A stretch of DNA of 60,000 nt from Membranipora membranacea (Eukaryota; Bryozoa; Gymnolaemata; Cheilostomatida; Membraniporidae), in contig OU612068.1 in the NCBI GenBank assembly GCA_914767715.1, forward strand, positions 27,964,001-28,024,000, read 5' to 3'. The notes beneath the pieces are model-generated. The model was given only the letters and a program-made list of their open reading frames with translations. It was not told the DNA's origin and did no database searches. A program made the translations under genes and the position numbers. How positions within the stretch are numbered: the first letter of the stretch is position 1; every line of letters starts with the position of its first letter. Below, piece after piece: positions 47,801 to 60,000 of this stretch.

Positions 47801-50800
47801 CTCCTTTAGTTGTGATTGCAACCTGAAGAGCTCGGCATCATTTACTGACGAGGCTCGGTCTACCTGGCGAGTCAGCTCCTCTACCTGGTATACTAATGTG
47901 TTAATCTCCTTATTCTTAGCTGTAACATAGTATAGATAACCCTTGCAAATTGAATATTGATTAGCTGTATACTGTCAAAAGCCGTGTGCGTAGAGCGGAG
48001 TGAAAATCAAACCTTTGAGAACAAGAGCTGTAACACAGAAAAGATATCTTTTAATTCCCTACACCTAATTATGGCCAATAGTGGATGTTTTGAAGAATGT
48101 ACATTGATTAGCATCTCCGTTGTCAGCATGAATGTCACCCACAACAATGAATTATGCAATTATCCATCAGACAATATTTTTAGGACTGGTGGAATATCAA
48201 GGCTCTTTTTGAGTCAGATCGGCAGCACCTTGTATATATTCTAAATCAGCCTTAGTAGGAATCCGTTATCAAAGAACCGTGCATTCTCAATAATGATAAG
48301 GTTTTTACTGTCAATAGCAGTGGGAAGTGAGCAGAACCTAAATCTAACCTTTGAGAACGAGAGCGTGCCTCTCCTCAACATCATCTATCTGTCTATTTGC
48401 ATCCTCGTGTTTAATCTTCCAGTAAGTGACTGAGCCGTCTCTCTCCTGTAGTGCTGCCGTTATATTATTTACCTCGTCTCTCAGTCTCTGATTCTCTATA
48501 TCACGCTGCCGCATCACAGCCTGCTTGTTGTGCTAAGGTAAAAGTGTTAGGACAATGAGATTTGATAGTAAATTTTATATCACAGATATGATACCCACGG
48601 ATTGTAGCGTCACATTCTTTTATAGTCATCTGACAATATCATATTGCTGCTGTAATAGTAAACATATTCACCATATTTTCATGAGCTCAAACTATGGAAA
48701 CACTGAAGGTTTGCAGGCTGAGCTTGCACTAATCAGTGCAAAAAATTGGACGGGATTTAAGATCACAGGTCTTTACTTAACTAGCTGCGAGAGGGCCCCG
48801 AGTTTAGGCCCAAGTTAGTAATGCCTACTAACTAGTAACATCACATACATCATAGAGATCCAGCTGAGATCGGGCATTGTCAAGCTCATCTTGTTTATTT
48901 GCTAATTCAACTTCATGATTTCTCAGTGTGTCAAGTTTATCCTTTTCTAGTATCTCAATATCCCGTTGAGCCTCCATCAGTTGGTGGTTACAGTGATCAA
49001 ATTCTTGTCTCAACTCACTGCGAGCCTTCCTGCCATATCAGAGACAGCATAGAAATTGAATATTTGGTGGCATTGATTTCCCACTATAACAATTACATCT
49101 TTTTAATCTAGAACTATCATACATCCCATTGTGTTGGGTGGTGGATGACAGCATTAACGATTCGGTGAGCCAAATGAAGCCATTTTTCTTATTAAGGACA
49201 TAGGCAGCTCATCCAATGTGTACTAGCTGCTAGGTTTTCGTATGGTTTTCATATACTTCACTAAGTTATCAGAACTTTGCTTCCAATTTTCACCAAAGAA
49301 GTCGGTAATATTTCTCTTTGTGTTATGAGTTTCTGTGACAATATAGGTGTAGGTTTGTATGAATGCAATAAACTCAGATATAGAAACAAGTTGACAAAAC
49401 TCACCTCAGAGATTCAAGGTCAGCTCTGAGTTTTGGAATGTGCTCTGATTTCAAAACTTCATAATCTTTGAATGCCTTCTCCAGCTCAAAATTTCTCTTT
49501 TCCAAGTTGTCAAGTTCTCTACAGAGATTTTTCATCTCCCCTTCCTGTCAATGATATAGAATTGCTGTAATAGTACAAGATAATTTTGAAAAGTGACCTG
49601 TTCTACAAAGTTTCCAAGATTGCCAAAGGATTGACATGACTCAGATTCAAGTTAAGATTCTCTTAAGCACATTCGTAACTAAACTAAAAAAGCCTTGGGT
49701 CATCATGGAGGGTGAGAGTGAAAAAACTTCCTTGACCCCATTTCAAAATGACAGTGCCTATAAAAGTTTATTGGTACTTGAAGAAATCCTGAAGAACCAT
49801 CTCCAATAGGAGCAACTCATAGCTGACTTCCAAATGTTTCTTAACAACTTCAATTAAGAAATGGTCGCAATTCATTTGCTCATTGCAGCATTTGTTAAGA
49901 CACCATCGTAGAACTGAAACTATATCTTGCTATATCAGACTAACCTGACACTCGTTTCTGTTGACACACTCGTTGATAAGTTGAGATAGTTGTTGAGCGT
50001 AGTGAGTTCGGACCTCTAGTATCTCATTCTCTTTAGCCAGTAGTAGAGTGGAGTGTTTCTTAGTGAGTACATCCATAGTCTGGTGTAGATGTGCCATCTC
50101 TTCTTCTCCCTCTTTTAACTTCTGAGTGTAGGTAGTTATCATATCACGCTGTGTGGAACCTTTCACTAACCAATCCATCTACATGAAAGATAGCTCATCA
50201 TTTCCAAACATTTACACACATATGAAGATCTTGTAAAATTACTGGGAACGTGATTAGGAAAGTAGCAGTGGACTATGGCTAAAGAAACCAACCGAAAAGG
50301 TGGTTTCTAAGAGGATTTACCTCCCCTTTATAAATCACTATCTCATACTATTCTATCACTGCTCCTATTAGTGAATACGCAATGTGACTATTGGTGATTA
50401 CATGGCTCAATGCTTGGACCCAACATTAAGTTATATCAGCTAGTCAATGCAGACATTTGCAATCCTTTAGTTCAGTCCAGAGAAGAAACATTCTAATAAT
50501 TAATCTCGAGTTAGCTTGGCTTGTGAGCATCTGATAGATAAGTTTTATGCACATCTCCCCATATACCCTATGAGTCTTCGTCTAGCACCTACCTCATTCT
50601 TCATTTCAAACATCTTTGCATCTCTTTGTTTGACAAGTTCAATCAATTTGATATTATCGTTCTCTAATTTCTTTATTTTCTCCTTCATCCTCAAAGTCTC
50701 ATCAGTCATGATCACTGTCAAAACACATAAAATCGAACTCAACAAACTCACACTAACATCAACATCAACAACAACAACAACAAAAAGTACCGCATATACA

Positions 50801-53800
50801 GAAACAAAAAACACAGCAAAATCACACCAGCACAATATCCCTTACCAATTTTGCGCACACATACCCATTTCCATAACATGTACACAATACATAATATCAC
50901 AGTGTCAAGATTTAAAGTTAAATGAACAGTCTTGGAATATTCAGATAGGATCAGAACAAGTATATCATTATCTATAGGAGTAGATATATAGGGCACATAC
51001 AGAGCATCTCCGATTTATCTGTCCGGTGCAGGGTATTTTTGTTGTCTTTGACAGGAGATACAGAGCGAGCTCGTCCGTCTCTGTTACGACGATTTGTTCT
51101 CTCAAACTCAGCAATCTTCTCATGGAGATGTGTAATAGTCTGATCTCTCATACGTACTATGTATGCGGTAGATCCACTCGGTGACTGCCCTCTGGAAAGA
51201 CACGGCTACTGTTAGTAAAACTGATGATGGTTGCTGGTGCAAAAACAAAAACAAGGCTACTGCAAGTAAATTGTCTGAACACTGATGATTGTATACTTTA
51301 GTGGGAACATAATACTGGGGTTCATCAATAGTACAGATATTCAATCTGCTGTACAGTAAGTCACACAAGCGTTTGAAACCGTTGGCTTTATAATATTATT
51401 AAGTCTATAGTATTAACTCACTTGTGGTATATTTCAATATCTTTCTGAGCAAGCTTGAGTTCATGTTTGAGGCGGTTTATTTCTGCATCTTTATCCTTAG
51501 TTTTAGATTGCAGGTTACCGTGTTTGTCTCTTACCGACTGGAGTTTAGTTATCTCTGTCTCTAAGTGTGTGATGTGTGACTTCATACGGATCAAGTCTTT
51601 TAGACAGATCTCTCCAGACTTAGCAGACTGTGTCAACTTAGAACACAAACAATAGTCGAGATAAAATATGCATCAAGTTAAAAGCAAGTTCTCATAGCAG
51701 CCGCACTACATTTTGAGCTCTCAATGCAAACAATTAGTTAAAGGCACACATGATTCAGATCGAGTACCCGGTAGGTATCAACCATGTGGAAGTATCTTGA
51801 ATTTTAAGACAGAATTTCCAAGCAATACAAGCCAAGTTGAGAACTTTCACTCACCAGATCAAACTCTAGCTGTAGTTGGGCAGTCTGACGTTTTAGCTCG
51901 CTGTTCTCCTGCATACAGGACTGATAGTCACTCATAGATCCATCTCTCAGTCTGTACAGCTCATCTGTCAGTCGCTTTATCTCATCATTCTTAGTCTGAA
52001 TAGAGTTTAGAATGAAATTGTAAGTCTGACAAGGGGTCTTGCTTGTATTCGCATACTTAACTTGATCTTCTATACTGTACACCGTTAGGTATATTCTAGA
52101 TGTGTCAGGAGGATCCACCTAAGTTTCCCAGCATAATCTTCAAGTTCGCCTAAGGATATTAATACAGCGCAAAAGCCAATATAGAGATAAATGTATCCTA
52201 AATAAGCCTCGGAGATGTTATAACATAAATAATGTGTAGACAAGTCATAATCAATAATACTCAAACAGAGAAAACCCATGACAAACATCAATCAAATCAA
52301 AATAAATATTAACAATGAAAATTGCCTGAGCACTACGCAACTCACATTGATGATTTCTTTCTGTTTTTCAGCCATGCGCTTCTTAGCTCTCTCACAGTCC
52401 TCCGCAGTAAAGCTAAGCTCCGCCCTTTCCTCATTACATCTTCTCTTAACCTCAGTTAGAGTTCTGTTCAGTTCGGAGATTCTACCTTCAAGTTCCTTCT
52501 CTTTCATCAACAAGCGATCACACTCTGAGCTCTGATACGATAAAACAACAACAGCAATGTCACTTTTCTCTCCTCAAGACATATAAAAACTTATCACGCC
52601 ACAAGACAATGTCTCTGCTTTTACTCAGATTTACAGAAAACACCAACTTCTGAGATATAAATACTTTTGGTAAAACTGAACCAGATAGCAATAACTTGAA
52701 TCAGCAAGGAAGCATAGAAGATGATGATTGAGTTATTATGGGTGTTATATGCAGCTTAGAGAGAGTAAGCATAGAAAGGGATAGTTGATAGCAGTCAGCA
52801 GTCAGCAGTCAGCAGAGCTCATAGAGCACCTGTTGAGACTTGGTAGATAACAACTGCTCTTTGATCTTTTTAAGTTCTTCGTTGAGAAAACGCATCTCAT
52901 TTTCACAATCTGTCCTCTTTTGGCTACACTGGATAAGACAAGTAACTTATACAATTTTGGCATTCTCCATTTATGAACAACTGACACCTGGACAGCTTAG
53001 GAGCAGAGAATTGGTTTGATGGAAGTTTGATCAATAGACCAGCTTATAGGTTTTGCCCATACAGAATCAATCAATTGTACTTCTTCATTGCCCAACAATA
53101 AAACCAATGCAAAAGACAGCACTCCTTTTGAGGTAGCTTGACTTTAAACACACATTGAAAAAGAGCGATGAATAATTATTTCAGAAATTTACCTCCTTTA
53201 TAGCCTGCTCACTGAGTTTTGACTTCTCCACTGTGAGAGTTTTGATGCGTTCTCTTAGATCTTGTACTTCTGTCTCTAAGTGCTCACATTTCTACAGCAA
53301 TGGTATGAAAAAGTGATAGAGAAAACTAACCAGATGTATAAGACTACCACATAAGATTAATTTGATTTGGTAATATTATCACTGACATATCATAATTTAG
53401 TTATACATGTATATAGGAATATGTGAGGTCAATTGTCTGACAATTATCCCTTTTTTTCTATGTATTTTTGGTGGTTTGCTTTCGGTTGAGACATTATAAA
53501 ACATTATTCGAGATTAGGAATTTCTCTTTCATGTGTGCTCTGCTTACCTGATTCATTCTGGCAGGACCTGGAGTATGTCGAAGGCTTTGGAGCTCCATAT
53601 GAGCAGCTCGTAACTCTGAATAAAGACGATCATTTTCTTTTTTGAGGGAATCACTTGTCTCTCCTACAGGTCCCCCAGTTAAACTGAAATAATATATTGC
53701 AAGATTATGACATTTAGTAGTGCTGCTAAATAACTATCTACAACTGTGACAGGCTAACTAACTTTTATTGGTTGTTAGGTTTAGTAAATTATCATAAGTC

Positions 53801-56800
53801 AACATTCTGAGTTTGGAACAACATATAGGTGGTCTCACGCAAATTGATACTTTGATACAAAATAATATGCAAAACTCTAGCCTTGTCAAACAGTCCCTCC
53901 TCTTAGATTTTGTTTGGTGGAAAAACTGAACACCATGCAAAACTAGCCAAATGTCAAGGCTAGTCAAACTCACTAGTCAAACTCACCTAGCTCGATCATA
54001 CAGACATTGCAGTTGCTTAGCCAATCTGCACATCTCCTCATCTTTGCGCCTGCAATCGTGACAGCTGGCCTGACGCAGATTGCTACAAAAAAGGACCAGG
54101 TTATTTCACTAAACGAAACATCTGAGCACAGATAGTATGAAGTTGGTTAATCTGTTGACACTTTAACTAAGATGTAAAAAAAACATATAAAGAACACAGT
54201 TCTGTACTAACACTATGATTTTGGTCATAGGTCAGACACTCTAAGCTCGACGAGAGACTCATCCTTTGAGCTGTGGAATCACATAGAATTTTACGATCTG
54301 TGAATATTCTATATTATGAAGTTAAACTAACATACCAGTTGTGCATAGAATCTAGGATACACTTCAGCTCATCAGTGGCTATCATTCGTTCACAATCTGT
54401 GCAGGCAGTACTATAGGAGTCAGATTTATTAGTGTATCTCTTTGACCTGGTTCCTGATTCGTCAGCAGAAGTCCCAGGCCCTTGATCAGGACTATCAGCA
54501 CGCTTACTTGTACTACACTTCGCATCAAGTTGAGATTTAAGAGATCGGATGTTTGCCTGAAGCTTTGAGTATTTCTTATTCCAGTCTTCCGTTTCCTGTA
54601 AATAATACAGTGAGATCATGTAGCCTCTATTTTCAAACAAAAAAACCATAAAATGAGCCCAGCATAGCAAAAACAAAGGAGTTGTATCAGTTATCTAGTT
54701 ATATTGATAGAAATCCCTACATCAGCACTGTAGTGAAGGACAGACATAATTGTAAGAGATGAGATTCTAAACGCTAGTACTGTGTAGCAGCTCTTTCATT
54801 TACCTCTTTGAGTTTCTGATTCTGATCTGTAAGATGACTAATCCTCTTCTCTTGTTTAGTTGTCTCATTCTGTAAATCTTTGTACTTTTTCTCCCATTCT
54901 TTACATTTGAAGTCAAGTTTCAATGTCTCATCGCTTACGTTCGACTGAAACAAAAGAAACTGGAGTATCCTTTTACCTGTTCGGTTTCTGGCACAACTAG
55001 GTGTCCAAGAGTATAACTATCCATGCTGACATAATCATTGAAACAAACAAATAGCCAAGCTGATGATACCCTGCAAACTACAATAAGCTCCAAGTAGGGA
55101 GGGGGGTTTGTTAAGCATATACCAATATCTCACCATCCTTGGCTGACTGTTTATCCTCTTCATAAGTTCAGCTTGTAATGAGTCACACTGGCTTTTAAAA
55201 GCTTTGTTTTCCTCGTTAGCCTGTTTGAATCGTGTTTCATACTCTTGCATTGCGAACTGCAGTTCATTCCTCTCTGTCCTCATCTAAAAACATCATCAGA
55301 TATACATTTATTATAATTATATGGTTGTTTATATACACCTTTTCTGCAGTGGACAGCACTTGTGTTTTTTAAAGCGCAAGTCACAAAAAAAACACTTCCC
55401 TTCCTAAGTTCTAAGCAAGACAGGGTGCAACGAGAAGGCAAGTTTTCGTTATTGGCTCTGAGTAGCATCTTACCTTTTTAAAAAATGCATGTTCTGCCTG
55501 AAACAACATAAAACAATAATATGTAACCCTGCAATGTAAGAAAAATAATCAGGACTGCTTCCTTGCAAGCACGATTGTCATGCTTAGGAATAGGTGCAAA
55601 ATTGGGATAGAGTATCGGTAAAACACACCTCACGAGCCTCTAAATCTAGTCTGCCATTTTCCCTCATCAGATTATCACACTCCAGGGTGAGCCTCTGTAT
55701 AGATTTTTCAGCTATGTTCAGCTGGGCCTCACAGGTTGATTTGGCCCCTTCAGCTGCCCGCCTCCGGTCATTACTCTGAGCCTACAGTACAGGAATAAGA
55801 ACAGACCTGAAGTCTTACTGTCTCAGCAGGCTTTCCAAGGCAGCAGAATGAATGAAAACCAATAATAACTTATCAAGGAACATCGACGAGGCTCACAATC
55901 AATACAGATACAGCCATAGAGATCAAAATCTACATATCTCCGTCCCCTGATCCACCAACATAAGAGTTTGAAACAACATTACAAACCATATAGAACTTTC
56001 CACAATTACTAGGGCCTATAGGTGTGTGACACTAACCAGAAACGTTTCAAGCTCTTCTACTCGATTACTGCCGGCATTATTCTCAGCTCTGAGCGTCCTA
56101 CGATTATTCTTCAGCTCCTGTAATTCAGCACACATAATAGAAAGCATGAAAAACGCTATAAGGTTGAGGACAAAAGTAAACTTTGATGATTGATTAGCTT
56201 AGACATGACAATTTACAATGAAAAATTATTCAATTTTTCTTCTCAATTGCTGTTAGTTTTAATTTTGCTGACCTGCTGACAATCACTGAGTTCTGTCTGT
56301 GCGGCTACCAGCTGAGACTCACAACAAGCCAGCAGGTCCTTAGTCTTTTCTAGCTGCTCAAACGCAGACCGTGACTCTGTTTCCTTCTCTCTCATCCTAC
56401 GAGTCATATCCTTCATCTTCCTATCATGATCTGTCCACTGAGACTTACTATCTGCTCTCAGCTGACATAACTTGGCATCTGTAAAAAATGTACAACAAAT
56501 GTTCAAATTGATTCAAATTCAATACAATACTCAAATCAAAGCAAAATCCAATCCTGTACCTAAATTGTGTCCATTCCATTCAATTGTGTACAAAAAATGA
56601 GTAGAATTGCAAAGTTGTGAATATTACCTTTCTGTTCATTAAGTCTGACTAGTCTCATATTATCTTTAGTTAGTCGTCTGACATCGTTAGTATCTGATGC
56701 TGGTTGAGCAGTGTTGCAGCTGGGTGTACGATGTGCCTCTGTACACCAGTGTGCATGAGGTTTCCTACCTGGTGGTGAGCTGCTTCTACTACGAGACTGC

Positions 56801-59770
56801 GCAGGTACTGACATCTGACAAATCAAGTAAAGAGAGTTAAGATAAAAAACTGCAAGAAAATGTGCAATTTTTATATCTTTTTCAAGGTAAGTAGTGGGTG
56901 AACGTTCCCACGGTCCTAAACTAATCTAAAGCCAATCGCGTCTTCATAGCAGTAAAAACAGTTTGCATCATCAAAATAAAGACCTAGCCAAGAATGAGTA
57001 TTAGGGGGATTCGTATCCAATCCGCTTATACCCAAAGTATATGACAGGTTGCTGACGTCATAAACAGTAAGTGATAACGGAGAGAAAGGTAATACAGATA
57101 TAGGAGAGAGACGTACCGCAGAGCATCGATTATGGTGAGGATGAGGACACTTAGAGGTCTCTACATTAGATCTCGATCGTGTAGCAGTAGGTGTAGATTT
57201 GACAGGAGATCGGCTGATTACTCTGATATTCCTGTACTGTGGAGGAGACCTCCTATCATTCTCTGATGATGACGCTGCTGTATATGGTGGCTTTGTTCTT
57301 TCAGTGCTTCCACCGAGGGTGTTTGTATAACTAGGCCCACTCACTGCTGGTATACCATAGTACATACTGCAAATTGAAATTGTAAGGTCATTTTCTTTGC
57401 CAACTGTTGTGCATTCCCACAATGTTGTTACCATCTCCAACTTCAAAATGTTGAATCTGCCTTCATATTTAAATGGCCATATTCCCCCCCCCCCCCCCAT
57501 AATCTTGGCACATACCTGTGAGGATGACCCGGGCTTCTCTCATCAGCTGAGGAGCTGATATACACAGACTTAGGCTTAGTAACATTCCTCTGTTCGTCTG
57601 AGCTCCCACTTGGATACCCTGCTTTAACTTCTAATTTAGGAGTTATCCTCTCGACTGAGCAGTTCTTCTGAATATCAACGACGGATGCCCTGGGCGTCTC
57701 TACCTTATCACAATGTAGACCGGATAATGTCGCTCTTTGATGGATGCAAACTGAAGATAGAAATAATCCTATCTATGAATTCCTATGTCGTGTAACAGGT
57801 TTCCGCATCTACATTAGCATTGCGATAAAAACAAGGGCCATTTGCTGGTTAAGGTGTTTATGGATAGTAGTCATTATCTTACTCAGTGTGGTCATACTTT
57901 GACTGTTGAACATATTTTTACACTGCAATAAACAAATTGGGCCTGGCAAAATTTGGGGGTTGATAGTAAATTACATGTAGTAAGCTATAAAATATATGTA
58001 GCAGAAACTGAAAATGGATACAATAGAGCATGGTTAAGGCTATGATACCAACGTTGGCTGATTAACTTGCAAGCTAATGATAGAAGCGAACCTGAGCTAG
58101 CAGTGTAAGTGTGTACAACCTGGCAGCTAGCTTTACCTTCACTGTGTTGTGACATGACCATAGACGCTGTCGACGTCTTCTCCGTTCTCTTTATCTCGGC
58201 CTAAAATCAGGGAGAACTTCATACCAAACATGGAGAAAGCCTTATATTATTTGTGTAGGAAAAAAAAGACAGGGGAGCAAGAAAAAAATCTCTGATGAGG
58301 TAAAGTGTTCAAGCTCACACAATAATTATTTTGAAGCACATTAGGGATTTAAAAGCTGTTGGAATAAAACTCATATCTGACCAATGAATACCTTAGGGAT
58401 AGGTGATGGAGCCCTGGGAGCCCTGGGATTTCCCTTTGGTTTCACTTCAGGTAGAATAGAGGCTGGAATAGCTTTGTTATATTCTCTCTTCACCACCACA
58501 TGTTGCTACAAGCAGAGTCAGTTATTGCGAACGCTTATAAATAGGAGGCTGTGCTAGCCCGTTAGTCTATAATCTCCGTAAGTACTATCCAATAGTAATA
58601 ATGCATTGCAGTTAAATAATGTTTAAAAAAATAATCTTGGCGGCTTTTTGGATTTGAGCTCAACAATTACATTATAATAATGTTGCCCGGGTTGCTGGTA
58701 GTGGCATTCCATTACCAGCATTGAATAAAGGTACATAGATCAGAGTTTTCTGCCCATAGCCAAATTTAAATTTAGTAGTAAACCTTTACCGCAGCAGGGA
58801 GTATATCCCACCCTCCCTGACCGCAGCTTTAAACACAAATGACAGAATAAGTACTAAACTAAGGGAACGTTCTGATTGCAGTTAACAAGATTTTGTATTG
58901 CTCCTAGTTGAATTTTTATGTGGTCCAGTCGCTCTCTAACTGAATTGAGGAAAGCGTTAGATTCAGCTTATCAGATTATCTTGAGTAGGCCATATACACC
59001 CAATTTTCGAAAATATTTTCATTAGTTTTATGGATACATTATAAGGGAACTCACAAGCTTCGGATACATAATAGGTTCAGAGTTCAACACATGATATTGG
59101 GGAGAATATCTTCATATCTTCTAGGTGAGGCATTACTATTTTTCTGTCACAAGGTAAAAAGTCTTCACCATATACTTCAAAATATATTATAGATAAAAAA
59201 GAATGGTTAGAGAAAGCTTACCAGTTCGTCAGGAGTGAAGACAGTTTTTTGTTGCATCTCATCAGAACCTGAAGCAGATCCAGACGGTGATGATTTGTAA
59301 CCTGGTCTGCTGTCTGATTTTCCTGACTGTAGAGAAAATAAAGATGTTAGACCTGAGCTGGCAATGTGACCTAATCTCAGATGATAATACACAAGCTAGG
59401 TGATAGTTCGCTAACAATAGTACAAATATTTAGTATTGAAGCTTTAAAATCAAACAGTTAGATCACTATGGCTGGAAATAATTACTCAGCCTGGAGCATC
59501 CCCCTCCACCTTAATTGACATCCTGGCAAATGAAATATTCCAGTATTATTGAGTAACGCACATTTTTCTTGTGTCTACTTTCAATCGTGTATTTTAAATG
59601 TAGAATAAAACCGTCCAGATTTGAGTAAGGTCACCTCAGTGTAAAATGAACAAGTTTCTTCACGATAGAACAAATAATACAAAACAAACTTTAAAAGTGT
59701 GCGAGGTAAAACACAGCAAGAGACTTACAAACGCGTCAGGTGATGATGTGTTAAGATCATACATTTGCAT
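44806..59770 (-). CDS. Large coiled-coil protein, unassigned (centrosomal/cytoskeletal type)
   Basis: 33 exons, every junction GT-AG and in phase, give 1,779 residues. Exon boundaries run from 59729-59770, 59222-59326, 58392-58505, 58137-58200, 57516-57750, 57117-57366, 56628-56814, 56273-56478 through to 45972-46160, 45355-45522 and 44806-45105. Residues 1 to about 315 are disordered and rich in Ser, Pro, Arg and His; about 315-1710 is heptad coiled coil. This is broken near 610-690 by a linker with paired CxxC motifs (649/652, 678/681) and near 1040 by an Arg/Ser-rich linker. The C-terminus is disordered and basic (PKKKKQRR, NLS-like). Such architecture is common in centriole, basal-body and cilium proteins, but I cannot name an orthologue. 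The start ATG is uncertain: no in-frame stop lies just upstream and an acceptor-like TTTCAG does, so the gene may extend past the window. Confidence 0.88.
55474..55497 (-). other. 24-nt microexon of the coiled-coil gene
   Basis: Encodes AEHAFFKK between exons 55629-55781 and 55134-55283, phase 0 on both sides, with a good acceptor (TTGTTTCAG) and donor (GTAAG). Skipping would keep the frame but shift the heptad register by one residue. Confidence 0.75.
58034..58063. mobile_element. Solo terminal repeat related to the MITE at 17382-17808
   Basis: TTAA followed by GGCTATGATACCAACGTTGG and six further bases; about 22 of 26 positions match the terminus of the 427-bp element. No partner repeat was found nearby. 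It lies in an intron of the coiled-coil gene. Confidence 0.6.
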
Positions 59771-60000
59771 AGTGTGAGAACTCACAGTGCAAAAATTATT
59801 GCACTGAAATGATAAATCACATGGTGTCATGTGGAAAGAGTGTTTGTTCTAAGACGCTGCCCCAGAGGAAAAAGGTACCCTGAAAGAGACTGATCTCCTC
59901 AAATGAAACCCCAACTCATAATTATAATATAAATGATACCAGTCATGTGAGTATTAGGAAATATATTTAACAAACCTAAATGTTAGGGAGAGAATATTGA

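Overview
The window is nuclear DNA from an intron-rich invertebrate animal. All genes are spliced with GT-AG introns of roughly 0.1 to 2 kb, plus one of 11 kb. A genuine three-exon Hedgehog ligand (Hedge plus Hint domains) restricts the source to Cnidaria or Bilateria; I cannot name the species. The DNA is AT-rich and gene-dense, with about eight genes in 60 kb. Exons were joined by hand from splice sites and reading phase. In every multi-exon model below all phases are consistent.

Left part (1-24 kb, minus strand): a YTHDC2-type R3H/DExH/ankyrin RNA helicase runs from its start codon at 23896 to the left edge, with 20 exons visible. Its C-terminal OB and YTH portions would lie beyond position 1. 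One 11-kb intron (4054-15123), between helicase motifs IV and V, holds three plus-strand units: a decayed class A GPCR pseudogene, an intact single-exon GPCR paralogue, and a four-exon gene for an unrecognised 362-residue protein. A TTAA-flanked MITE lies between the two GPCR copies. Other helicase introns hold a second TTAA MITE, a 43-copy 20-bp minisatellite and smaller repeats.

Middle (24-40 kb): a promoter-like block upstream of the helicase, a pre-miRNA-like hairpin, a small type I membrane protein (minus), a TA-flanked foldback element with 66-bp perfect arms, a four-TM protein with PPxY motifs (plus), and Hedgehog (minus). The four-TM gene and Hedgehog are convergent, and their candidate poly(A) signals face each other about 60 bp apart. 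A 3.2-kb non-coding stretch separates Hedgehog from PRODH.

Right part (40-60 kb): mitochondrial proline dehydrogenase (plus, 9 exons) and, tail to tail with it, a 33-exon coiled-coil protein of about 1,780 residues (minus) that I cannot assign to a family. Its 5' end is near the right edge and may continue past it.

I see no functional link between the neighbouring genes, as is usual for animals. Clear family assignments are the helicase, Hedgehog and PRODH. The four-TM protein, the type I membrane protein, the 362-residue protein and the coiled-coil protein are well supported as genes but uncertain in function.
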